From the NCBI RefSeq assembly GCF_963678635.1, contig NC_087070.1, forward strand, positions 8,218,539 through 8,282,538: DNA of 64,000 nucleotides, read 5' to 3'. The stretch comes from Symsagittifera roscoffensis (lineage: Eukaryota > Xenacoelomorpha > Acoela > Convolutidae). Shown one piece after another: positions 35,497 through 45,543 of the stretch; positions within the stretch are counted from its first letter, which is position 1, and each line of letters starts with the position of its first letter. Under the pieces are notes generated by a model. That model searched no databases, was not told the DNA's origin, and saw only the letters and a program-made list of their open reading frames with translations. A program made the position numbers and the translations under genes.

Positions 35497-36834
35497 ATGT
35501 TGCCAAACGTAGACACGAGAGATCATAGTTTCATTGTTATTGCTCTCGAGTTCGTGTTGACAATGGAAATTCTTATGACAAATAAAAACAACGAAATGCT
35601 AGTTTATCGAAATGCAATGAATGGCCGTGTGCGCACTTTCCAAGATAACGTCACTATCATAAATGAACACAGTAATTTTCCCGATCCAGCCGATATTGAA
35701 AAACGAAAATTCAGGACAGCTCTCAAAACAAAAGCAGTTGTGTCAGATGAGCCACCCCGTCAAACAATTCTTTCCGTACAAAGAGACATCAACAGAGAGA
35801 CTGCAGCAGTAATCCCGAGCTATTCTGCCAACCAGAGGACAATTAATAGAGTCAAACAGGAAAAACGGCCCAGAATGCAGGAACCCCATTCCCTAACTGA
35901 TTTTGAACTGCCAGAGTTGCTGAAAGTGACACACAGCGGCGAGCGTTTCCTTCATTTTGACTCTGGACCTAATGATACCAAGCGAATAATGGTTTTCACC
36001 ACTCTTCCGGGACTCGACATTCTCAGTGGCGCTGATGATTGGTTCTGCGATGGCACCTTTTCTACGGCCCCGAGTGTGTTCTTTCAGATATACACCATCC
36101 ACGCTTCAGTCGAGGGAATTCTGATTCCTATTGTGTATGCATTGCTTCCAGACAAGAAAGAGGAAACGTATTTTCGACTTTTGAGCTGCTTCGACATTGA
36201 ATTCCCTGAACGAGCCACCATTGATTTCGAAATAGCGGTCAAAAATGCGTTCAATTCAGTATCCAAAATTGTACAAAATCAATACTGTTATTTCCATTTG
36301 AGCCAAAGCGTCTGGCGTCACATTCAGACTACTGGAAACACAAACAACTACAGACTAGATCTGGAATTCCGAGAGCATGTCCGAATGCTGCTGAGTATCG
36401 CTTTCCTGCCTGTAAGTGATGTTTCTACTGCTTTCGAAACTCTTCAGAAGACATGCCCTGAGACAGCCCACCCAATCTTCAATTACTTTGAGGACAATTA
36501 CGTTGGTCGGCTCTCGGCGGCAAATGGAACTCGTCAAAACCCCAGATTTGAAGTTGACAGCTGGAGTTGTCATCAGCGTGTAATAACCGGGCGACCCAGA
36601 ACCAACAATGCTGTTGAAGGTTGGAATAGCAACTTCGTCAAACTCGTGAATGGCAAGCACCCATCATTTCCCAAGCTCATTGAAAAATTTCAAGACGAAC
36701 AGAAAAACGCTGAAATCTTGATCGAAAAAATGTGTGCCGGGCAAAGAGTGTCACGTTATAAAAAACCTCTTTATGTCAAATTTGACAAAACCTTTCAGAA
36801 TTGGTTGCGGCCTACGACCCAAGTAAACTTCTGA
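35497..36834 (+). CDS. Mutator-like (MULE) transposase, copy 1
   Basis: Single open frame of 445 residues from ATG at 35497. It encodes a MULE-type DDE transposase that would cut and paste its element in the nucleus. Visible motifs: first Asp in FCDGTFSTAP (D185), second in ATIDFEIA (D243), CYFH at 264-267 with SQSVWR after it, and the Glu in NNAVEGWNSNF (E374), so the DDE set is present. Residues ~20-75 end in a FLYWCH-like tail (GRVRTF...EHSNFPDPADIEKRKFRTALKTKA-type order), but the Cys pair of a FLYWCH finger is not visible. The DNA-binding part is therefore short or encoded in an upstream exon. No Cys/His zinc tail follows. No long terminal inverted repeats were found by eye. It may be an active or recently active transposase, or a domesticated gene. 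Confidence 0.85.
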   Translation: MLPNVDTRDHSFIVIALEFVLTMEILMTNKNNEMLVYRNAMNGRVRTFQDNVTIINEHSNFPDPADIEKRKFRTALKTKAVVSDEPPRQTILSVQRDINRETAAVIPSYSANQRTINRVKQEKRPRMQEPHSLTDFELPELLKVTHSGERFLHFDSGPNDTKRIMVFTTLPGLDILSGADDWFCDGTFSTAPSVFFQIYTIHASVEGILIPIVYALLPDKKEETYFRLLSCFDIEFPERATIDFEIAVKNAFNSVSKIVQNQYCYFHLSQSVWRHIQTTGNTNNYRLDLEFREHVRMLLSIAFLPVSDVSTAFETLQKTCPETAHPIFNYFEDNYVGRLSAANGTRQNPRFEVDSWSCHQRVITGRPRTNNAVEGWNSNFVKLVNGKHPSFPKLIEKFQDEQKNAEILIEKMCAGQRVSRYKKPLYVKFDKTFQNWLRPTTQVNF

Positions 36835-37131
36835 GTTTCCTAAAAGGGTGCAGCAGCAACATCAAACTATAATTTAAAGTCAATTTATTTTCCAAAGTTG
36901 ATATTGCGAAGCAATAATTTTCAATAAATTTTTGTAAGTTGAACTTTTTCCCAGAAAATTTCAAAATTGAGCTAGACCCGATTTGAAAACGGCAAAATGA
37001 TCAATGCAATCAAGCTTTTCCCACCCTCTTCCCTTTTGGCTCAATCAAGTCAACCCATTTCAACTTTGCCCTAGTTTACCCATTTTTGGGTTTTTTAACT
37101 TCAAATATTGAAAAAATTACGAAAATTTTTT
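36835..37131. other. 3' flank of the MULE ORF
   Basis: A/T-rich, no gene. An AATAAA at about 36923 lies within 100 bp of the stop codon and could serve as a poly(A) signal. Confidence 0.4.
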
Positions 37132-37203
37132 GTCGAGCCCGAGATTTGAACTTCAAACCTTTTGACCTTGAGACTTATGACTTCATCACTCGGCCAAATG
37201 CGC
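37132..37203 (-). repeat. tRNA-like sequence (SINE head or tRNA pseudogene)
   Basis: On the minus strand TTTGGCCGAGTGATG resembles a Ser/Leu-type A box, and AAGTTCAAATCTCGGGC, about 45 bases on, resembles a B box with T-loop. The acceptor ends do not pair, so it is not a functional tRNA. It is best read as the pol III head of a tRNA-derived SINE. The body would extend towards lower coordinates but has no clear end. Repeated at 47179-47250. Confidence 0.45.
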
Positions 37204-37713
37204 TTTTAAATTTCAACATTTTCTTGAAAATTTTGTCTCACTTTGACTGTTCTATTTTGTCATAATTTGAAAAATATTTCCGAGTGGCCTCTCGCTAGCT
37301 CGCCGTATGTATCTGCTTTATTGTGGGGATCAAAACTTCCGAAGTATTCGAAAGAAAGAATTGGCGAGTTTTCTAAGAAATGCAAGCAAAACTGCTGATT
37401 TGTCAAAACAGGACTATGTCTGCCAATATTTTGTAGAGTAATCTGTCGTGTGAAGAAACTTGCTTGCATCCTTCCGACTATCTGAAAGGTTCCAAGCTTG
37501 GGTCAAATGTCAAATGGCCAAATGTTCAATTGTTCAAATGTCAAAATTATTCGGAACAAACTGATTAAGCAATGCACAGCAACCAAACAACCATGCCTTG
37601 GTAGTGTGACGTTCAATCTGGTTTGTATCATAGAAATACTATGCAACAAGTTTTCAAAAAATTGTCTTGTGACAAATTATCTAATTGCGACCATTGAAAT
37701 GTTTAAAATTACG
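37204..37713. other. No gene recognised
   Basis: A/T-rich. The words CAAATGTCAAATGGCCAAATG near 37505 form a small simple repeat. Confidence 0.4.
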
Positions 37714-37815
37714 ACGTCCTCTTTAAACCGGACGTCCTCTTTAAACCGGACGTCCTCTTTAAACCGGGCGTCCTCTTTAAACCGGACGTCCTCTTTAAAC
37801 CGGAAGTATAAATAG
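37714..37815 (+). promoter_or_regulatory. Promoter-like site: 18-bp array, ETS-type core and TATA box (copy 1)
   Basis: Five tandem copies of CGTCCTCTTTAAACCGGA (37714-37803) end in ACCGGAAGT (37799-37807), a perfect ETS-type consensus, which overlaps directly into TATAAATAG (37807-37815). Each unit boundary makes GACGTC, a bZIP-like palindrome. If used, transcription would start near 37840, just ahead of the inverted-repeat element at 37954. No coding region lies directly downstream. Confidence 0.5.
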
Positions 37816-37953
37816 GACTAAACATTTTTTACCAGCTCAGATAATTAAAAAGCTTTCGCAATTATTTAAACATGGAAAATAGCTAAAATTCAGAGAGGTT
37901 TTGTAAGTAGTTTTGTCAAAATCAATTTGTAGATGCCAACAGATGCGTATCCT

Positions 37954-38998
37954 GCACCGGAGTTCCATGGATAATAATCGATTATAATGAAAAAGTTTTG
38001 TCTAAAATGTTGTCGTTATAATCCATTATAATCCATTATTGTGGCAAATTTAGACCACGTAATCGATTATGTGGTCATTTAAATCGATTTTTTTGAAAAA
38101 TAAAAATCCATTATAATCAATTATAATCGATTATAATCCCTTATGTTTGTCACTGAAAACGATTATTTTTGACAACATAATCCATTATAATCGATTATTT
38201 TGAAATAAAAATCCATTATAATCCATTATAATCCATTTCATTTTTAGAACTAAATTCGAAGGGGGGGGGGGTTGGGTAAATAAATTCGGGTAAATGGGGG
38301 GAGGGTAAATGGATGACTGGTTAACTGGGGTGGTGTGAGGGGGAGTAAGCGGGGGGGGGGGTAGTAAACTGGTGGGGGTAAAAAACTGGGGGCTTAACTG
38401 GGGGCGCGGTAACTTGGGGGGGGGGGGGGGCATGGGGTAAACTGGGGGATGAAACAGGGTTAAAAAAACTTATAATTATTATAATTATTATCCATGGAAC
38501 TACGGTGGGGGGGGGGGGGGGGGAGCTATGAAAATCTAATTCAAACCCCTGAAAATTTAGTTTTTTTAGGGTTTTGGTTAGAAAAACTGTGAAATGAAGT
38601 GTTAGTTAAATTTAAAAAAGTAGAAACAAACAAAAGTTAAATTTTATTCTGAAATGGAACGTTTTATGAAACGTAATTCGTAGCAACTGCACTAAACAGG
38701 AAATGAGATAATTTTGAACAAAATTGTAAATTTCAAAAATAACCCCTCGAAAAAATCCATTATAAGTGATTATAATCGATTAAAAATGAATTATTTTGCC
38801 TCAAAAACAAGTTTCATTTTCTTTCAAAAATAATCGATTATAATCGGTTATAATCGATTATATTCGGATTTTATTGATTAGAAGAATAGTTTCATTGTAA
38901 TCCATTTTTAATTGATTATAATCGATTATTATCGAAATTTATTGAGACAGACTACAAAAATTCAATATAATCGATTATTATCCATGGAACTCCGGTGC
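37954..38998. mobile_element. 1.05-kb terminal-inverted-repeat element with TTATAATCGATT filling (copy 1)
   Basis: Ends are perfect 33-bp inverted repeats starting GCACCGGAGTTCCATGGATA (37954-37986 and 38966-38998). The interior consists of clusters of ATAATCGATTATAATCCATT-like words and a G-rich block. A further inverted end (TTATTATCCATGGAACTACGGTG) finishes at about 38507, so the left half may be a complete smaller element or a nested insertion. No transposase is encoded. It fits a non-autonomous DNA transposon. A diverged relative is at about 53205. Confidence 0.75.
38261..38523 (+). repeat. Poly-G / GGGTAAACTGGGG block (copy 1)
   Basis: G runs of about 11, 11, 15 and 17 bases plus many GGGG runs separated by TAAACT/TAAAT-like text, all on the plus strand. 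It has strong potential for G-quadruplexes. A minus-strand Pro-rich open frame through it is an artefact of the C-rich complement. Run lengths differ from the second copy. Confidence 0.9.
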
Positions 38999-41034
38999 GG
39001 GATTATATTTTAAAACCTGAAAAACTGTTGATTAAAAATTTTTCAGAAAATCTCAACTGAATTACGATATCCTTTGAAAGTACTCTCTGATTCAAACACA
39101 AATCAAAAGCAATTAAAACTTCAAACAGAAGAAAACAAAAATTGTTTTAAAATAGCAGTAAATTTTTGTGGTACAGTGCTGACCTAAATTATCAGGACAA
39201 AACGAATAATAAAACTTGAAATTTGAAACTCATTTTTCACAAACTGAGCTGCTTTTAACCTAATGACGAAGAACACACAAATCGCTCGAAATTTAAACAA
39301 AATCAATATGGTATAACTTGTTTTTCAAAATTCGGGCCCAACAGTATGAAAATGTTTTGGTTTTTTCAGTCAATCGAAATTAAGTCAGAATGTAACAAAT
39401 CAATTATTGATAAAAAATTATATCAAATGGATCCTCTTACATATCCCAACAAAATTTTAAGGATATTATCTCCAAAACATGAGGCTAGACCTCTAAAATT
39501 TCTTTTTAAATAAAAAATGATACTTTACATATTAAAGCTGACCTTTTCTGGCTATCAAACGAAAATAAGCTCAATTATTTAAAACTGAGACAATTAAGTC
39601 CTCCTAAAAATATTGCTGGGTTAAATAAAAGGCTCATTTTGATATATTTTTGTAAGGAATTCAGTCAAAAATGGTTTTTGGGGTTAAATCTTTGACGCAA
39701 ATTTCGCAAAACAGTTTGCGCCATAGAAATATTGATACAGTTTTAAGCAAATTTTGTCTTCATTGTTTTGTGTCTAGTATTGACCCATTTTGAAAAAAAA
39801 GGTATTTTAAATTTCGAGTTTTCTAAACTTGTTCCGGACAATCTAATTCAACCTTGTATAATAGCATAGTAGAGAAAAACCTTAGGAGCTTCTGTTTTAC
39901 ATTTTTGAGTTTTTGTTATATCGTCACAGGTGAAAAAACTGCTTATCATTGGGTAAACTTTTTACATTTTGAGCTCAGGACATCGTGTAACATAGAAAAA
40001 TTCCGCCCAAACCGGTTAACTGAAAAAAAGGACTGGTTTGAAGAAAACAAAACATACACCGAGTACAGATAATCAATTTTTTTGCTAGCATTGTTCCAGG
40101 TGGGTGGCAAACATCAGATTTAATAGAAAAATTTACGTTGAAAGCAACAAGTCCCAATCCGCTTTGAAAAAGAAACTTAAAACGTACGAATATGTTCGTA
40201 TTTGTCTACCCAGGTTGATAGACCGAGCCTAATTTTATTAAATGAACGGCCAGTACCAGTAGCGGATTTAGATGGAGGCAGGAGAGGGCAGAGAGTTTTA
40301 GTCAAATCCTAAAAAATGCCCGAAAACGCCGTTTTTGGCCAGTTTGGTCGGAAAGGAGCTCAGAAAATCAATTTGGTCGACATAAAAAAATGACAAATTG
40401 TTCAAAAATCTTCCTCGTGAAAACCCTAGATCACTCTGGCCAGTACTATCTCCTGGACTGCTTTAAATGGTTATCCAAAAAATGGTTATTGTTCCGACCA
40501 TAGAAAATGGAAAGGAACTTTGTATTCGGGTGTGTTTTAGTTTTTTCTTCTTTTTGTTTTCCACGCAAAACCAGCTACCACAAATAATTATCGGACTGGG
40601 TTGAATAATATCATACTAAAGCCCTTACAGTCGTGATTTGAACCACGTTTAAAAATTGTAAAAACATTTTTACTGAATTGTTTCGGAGAACATCTGGCAG
40701 TTATGGGCGTAAACAACCGACAGCCACCCCCAAGCTACTCGGAAGAGGGAAAAATTTAAGATGGGCAATTTGTGCCACGAAATATCAGAGATCGAAATCT
40801 ATTAAGGTTGCAACGAGCCAAAATTGTTTCAAATTGAGATGAGTTGCTAGTACATTTGAGGACTGTTTTTGAGCGTGTTAAAACAACATCTTGGCATCAA
40901 AAGTTATTTATATTGAATGTTCCGACTGCCTTTTAAGGTTTATGGAGCAGTAATAACCTAAAAAAAGTTAAATGTAATAAAACAAAGTGAAATTTTTTTT
41001 TTCTAAAATTTGAAGTTTTTTAAATTAAAATCAT
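38999..41034. other. No gene recognised
   Basis: About 2 kb of A/T-rich sequence. Short open frames (for example 39854-40072) have no recognisable domains and are preserved in the other copy only because the duplication is recent. Confidence 0.4.
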
Positions 41035-41435
41035 CCCCCCACACGCCATATAAAGTACAAAAGGATAGATTTTGCCCCTTGTAACAAATCAATTCTGGCA
41101 AATAAGCTTCTTTCAACCAATTTGGAACGATTTCTAATACGGATTGAACCTCCGCTTACGCGTTAATAGCGCGAAATATATTGCGCGTTAATTGTCCCAA
41201 ATTGGCCAAAATGGCAATCTTTAACCCCCCATAACTTTACGGAAAATGATCACAGGTGGAATATCTTATCAAGTTTAAGCTCAGGACAACAGTACTTTTT
41301 GAATGATATGAAAGAATTCCGACAAAAAAACTAGTTAAAAAGTCGAAATTTGTCTGAAGAAACCACACCCCCCCCCCCCCAGAGCACAAATGTTCCGTTA
41401 TTTTCGTATCAAAAGTCGGAACAATAAATCCCTTG
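41035..41435. repeat. Isolated hairpin repeat M3 (copy 1)
   Basis: One diverged unit of the ~310-bp family (CATATAAAGTACAAAAGGATAG..., GCGCGTTAATTGTCCCAAATTGG), far from the main array. It includes a C13 run near 41368. Confidence 0.8.
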
Positions 41436-42587
41436 AATAGTGAATATTGTTTTTCCATTTATTAAAGAAGAGCTGTATAATGGTAAAACAAATGCTCATT
41501 TTCGCGCAAATCACTGAGTGTTCAGACTGCCTTTTCAGTCAGTATTCGACAGTACTTTGAAAATTCGTTTTTTTTCCTTCCCACAACAGCCAATATCAAA
41601 CAATAAGTGCTCTAATCTGAGTACTGTATGAAATTGATTCTACCAATAGCTTATCTCAGTTCACTATGAAAAAGCGTTGAGTGAGGGGTATTTCGCCGCG
41701 CAAAAATAATTCATGTTTATTTTTACAGCATCATAGATAAATCCTTCACAGCGCGCGCATAATTTAGCCAAATTTAAAGTCATAGTGGCAATTTTTGAGC
41801 ATTCCAACCTTTACAAAAATTGATTGAATGTAACATAAAGTTTTGAACTTTTTTATCTTATACCCATTGAAGATACACCCATTGTTTTATCCTGTGAAAA
41901 AAAAACATTTGCTGTGAATTATGATTTTGGTTTGAAACGGTTTTCGAAAATATTTTGAATAAAAAAGAAACACGTAAATTCGTAAATTCGTAAATTCCGT
42001 GAATTTCATCGAAAGCAACACTCAGTTTTTATTACTATTTTTGTCGGTTGCCGTCTTTTGAAACTTTTCTTTTGCTCAATTAACTAGAGAACAAGTTTTG
42101 ATTTGTATAAGGACTTGTATAGTTGAATGATTGCGATTTATAGAGTTGATAAAAACCCTGTTGATATCTGATACTAGCGCTGTCGATGTGGAGAATGTCT
42201 CGCGGAGAACCTTAAGTTGCACGTTACGTTGGCTCGCGCAGTTGTCAGAGTGGGCGAAACCACGAGAAGTATTCAAGAAAAGTCCCACCAGTGTTTTTTT
42301 GCAAGGTTTTCAAATAAATCCTGAAAAAATATATATTATTCTTTTGGCTTTATTTATTTACAACCTTCAGCTTTTTTGGTCGAAGAACCCCGGTAAGCAT
42401 ATATTGCGCAGTTCATAGGAAATGTTTTTGTCTGCTGTTAATTTCGCAACAATGCTATATCCTAAAACCAGTTTATAGACCAGTTGAGAGGACGACGACA
42501 ATCATTGATCCACTCATTTTGATTGGCTGGGCACATAAGTGGTTGGTTAAAAATTAGAAACAGCTAGAATTATTGTTAGACTTTATT
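41436..42587. other. No gene recognised
   Basis: A/T-rich. A small tandem repeat ACGTAAATTCGTAAATTCG lies at about 41972. The open frame at 42131-42418 (+) has an amphipathic look but no known domain. Confidence 0.4.
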
Positions 42588-42924
42588 CTTTCGATAGAAT
42601 CCTTCCTTCAAACAAAGGACAGAAACTGAACTTACAAATTTTTAAAAACAAGTCATAAATCAACCGTGAGTTTTTAAGTTTGATTATGAACACAAATTTT
42701 AAGACAAAAAAACAACAAAAAAATCATCATGATTAATGATTCGACTGCTTATGACTACGTTTATCGACTTTTGAAAATAATGGGGAAAATGATTTAAAAT
42801 GTGTCTTATCACTTGAAATTTTTTCCAGAAACGATTACTTTGACTGAATAAAACAACCAACTATAGCTTGAATATTCCGCTGTTTCTTCGAAAAGCATCT
42901 GAAAAACATCTGAAAACTAATAAA

Positions 42925-43689
42925 CCCGGGCTGAGATGCTCGACTCATGATTTGACCGAAACGGTCGAACAGAGTCGTCCGATTTTCGTTGCAAACTAAG
43001 ACGGTCGCACGAAGACAATTGTTGAACAAAGTCGAATCATGGGTCGAACAGTATCCTTTATTTCCCGGTAAAGACGCTGGCTTGCGTCGAACACTGTCGA
43101 ACACTTTTTCCTTTGGTCGAGTCGCTCAAAACATAGCCAACCTTGGGGTCGTGTCGGTCGAAACATAGTTGGCTTTCATTAAACACAGTCTAAGCCATTT
43201 TTCCTTTGAAACATAGCCAATTGGGGTCTAGTTGATCGAAACATAAGTCGAACACCTCAACCCGGGCTATACGAACCTACGACTGCCAAGTTTGAAGCAT
43301 TTTCTATTATATTTTGCTGCTGCGCAGGCAGAGGTGTTTTTGACACATGGTTTGACAAAAATGGTCAAATGATGTCCGAGTTTTGTCGTAAATTAGGACG
43401 GTTCGATTAACTCTCGGTAAAAGCGAAAAGTTTCCCGAAAAAGTCGAGCAAACTCGAACAATGTCCGATAAATACGAACAAAAACCGGCAAAGTCGAACA
43501 AAATCGAACATGTCCGGTGCAGTCGAACAAAGTCGAGCAAAGTCGAACAATGACCGGTAAAGTCGAACAAAGAAACGGACATCGTTTGACTCAAAAAGTC
43601 GAAATCGGGTATCGTTCGACTAAAAAATTTGAAATCGGAAATCGTTCGACCGTTTCGGTCGAATCATTATTCGAGCACTTCAGCCCGGG
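42925..43689. mobile_element. 765-bp inverted-repeat element, copy E
   Basis: Same ends and length as at 30603 and 32879. Shares copy-D variants. Confidence 0.7.
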
Positions 43690-44073
43690 AAGTGAGAGTC
43701 ATTGGCTCAACAAAAAAAAATTACGCGCCCAGAAAGACAACCGCCTTTAAACTGTCCAAAACGGACAACTTTTTGTGCTTATTTTTGGAGTTTTTTATGC
43801 TTAAATCTGATTAATTGAATTAACTTGCGTGCATTCGGTCTTTTGGCATGAAATATGCTTCCTCTTTGAAAAGCCGGTTTTTAGAAGATAAAAACAAAGC
43901 TAACACCTTTTAATTAAAAACTACATTATCTATACTTCAATAATCTATTGATAGTCTTTACTTTTGTATCTTTAATTCTATAGTTTAATCTAGTTTTGCC
44001 GCCGCATTTGTTTTTGCTGGTTTGTTATCCAGTTTTTCGTGTCCGTATTTGGTTTCATCAAGTTTCAAGTTCT

Positions 44074-44265
44074 TCAGTAAACATACCAAATGATGTTATC
44101 ATCCCAGTTCTTTGGTCGCTCCTTGTTGGAATTCGGAGCAGATGATCCACCGTTTGATGTTTCTGAAGTCGAGCTCGGCGCGTTTCGTAAACTCGGAGTG
44201 TTGTCGGAATCTTGTCCTATATTAAACTGCTGTTTCAAATTGTTAAACCAGTTCAAAAAGGGCAT
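44074..44265 (-). CDS. Possible 63-residue protein or last exon (copy E)
   Basis: Same reading as at 31752 and 34028. See the first entry. Confidence 0.3.
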   Translation of the reverse strand: MPFLNWFNNLKQQFNIGQDSDNTPSLRNAPSSTSETSNGGSSAPNSNKERPKNWDDNIIWYVY

Positions 44266-45543
44266 CGCTGACTGCAAATTGAGTTTGATGACGCTTTCCT
44301 GGAGGAGACAATTCGTTAGAATAAATATTAGTTCAAACAAAATAACTGTAAAAAAAAATTCTGTAAAATGAGGCAATGGTTTTTAAGCTAGCTATATATT
44401 AGCGAAAACACTTGGGCGCTTAATTTTCTCTTCTTTTGTAAGATTAAAAATTATAGAACTGCTCTATCTTTAGATGTGTAAGTAAATTTTTATGATAAAT
44501 TTGTACGTTTTTATGAATTTATGTCTGTAATTTCTATTAATAGTTCTTAGTTTCAATGGTCGGTTTTAAAGTAGTCGAGTTTTACAAATGAGACTTGGTA
44601 GCTCGTAGTCTGAAGTCACGAGTCACGTGTCAATCAAAGTTTGAATTAAATTATCAACCGCAAAACTTTGAGACTACGGACAATAAAACATCGTTTAGCT
44701 TTAGGGCATCAATGAATGTCAACTTTAGAAATGACAAAATGACTCATAACATGAAAAACACAAAAAAAAACACTTCATTATGATTTATTTGGGAGGCGAT
44801 TTCGGAAACGGACGGATTACCAGTATCTATCATTAACATGTCGGGTTCGGCATTTTTAGAGACCTAATAAAGTCAAACAAGAGGTCACGCTGGGTTTTAA
44901 GCTAGCACAAAATGTTTCGGCCAAATTCGCAGCAAGTAAATTTTTTTGAAAAATTTCACTCGTTTTTTTTGTGCACAGAAAAGGTGAAATTAAAGTTTAG
45001 AGTCTTTGAGATAAAAGCTCAGCTGAGCTGAAAACCAATTGTAAAGAAATATTGGAATGACGTCACAATTCAACACCTTAGCCCTGCGATTTTCTGAATA
45101 GCAAACAAATTCCGTCCTGCTATTCTCGGCCTTACAAAAACCAAGTTTTCTCGATTAAGAGAAAAAATTTTTATTTAGTCTTAGGAACTAACGGGGGGAA
45201 AGATTTTTATTATAAGACAAACTCCATAACCCCAAAAGCGTTTTCCTCGTGTCAGGACATTTGTGTCCCAGACATTTATGTCCCGGTAAAAACAGTCCAA
45301 AATGCAAAAAGTGTCCAAGACATTTGGTTCCCAGACAAAATTGTCCCAAAATTGTCCAGGCTATTGCCACACTAGTTAATGACCGGATTAATTTGATAAG
45401 CTCTCAATAGGAAGGATTAAATCGATAAGGCCACGCAACTGAGCACTTAGACCAGAAATTACTTCGCGTAGCCAATTAGAGACGAAATAAACACAGGACT
45501 CAAATCATTTACACATACCTACACAATTATATCTTGATTGATA

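Larger units (their letters stand above)
32548..42587 (+). repeat. 10-kb tandem duplication, copy 1
   Basis: Direct copy of 42594-52609. The offset is 10046-10047 bp over the first 5 kb and shifts only at an 18-bp array and at G/C homopolymers. Only a handful of substitutions are visible by eye (for example one in the 1338-bp transposase). The right end joins copy 2 through six bases, CTTTCG at 42588-42593, found in neither parental flank: a filler of the kind left by end joining. Confidence 0.95.

Noticed and set aside
35893-36660. Minus-strand open frames inside the MULE ORF
   Set aside because: Shadows of the transposase on the other strand; no domains.
38185-38433. Proline-rich minus-strand open frame
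   Set aside because: Product of poly-C on the complement of the G block; lengths change between copies.
38280-38460. GGGTAAA/GGGTAAACT words as an interstitial telomere
   Set aside because: Spacing and unit are irregular and no exact TTAGGG- or TTAGGC-type tandem array is present.
40620-40660. GTGGTTCAAATCAC on the minus strand, B-box-like
   Set aside because: No A box at a suitable distance upstream and no tRNA-like fold.
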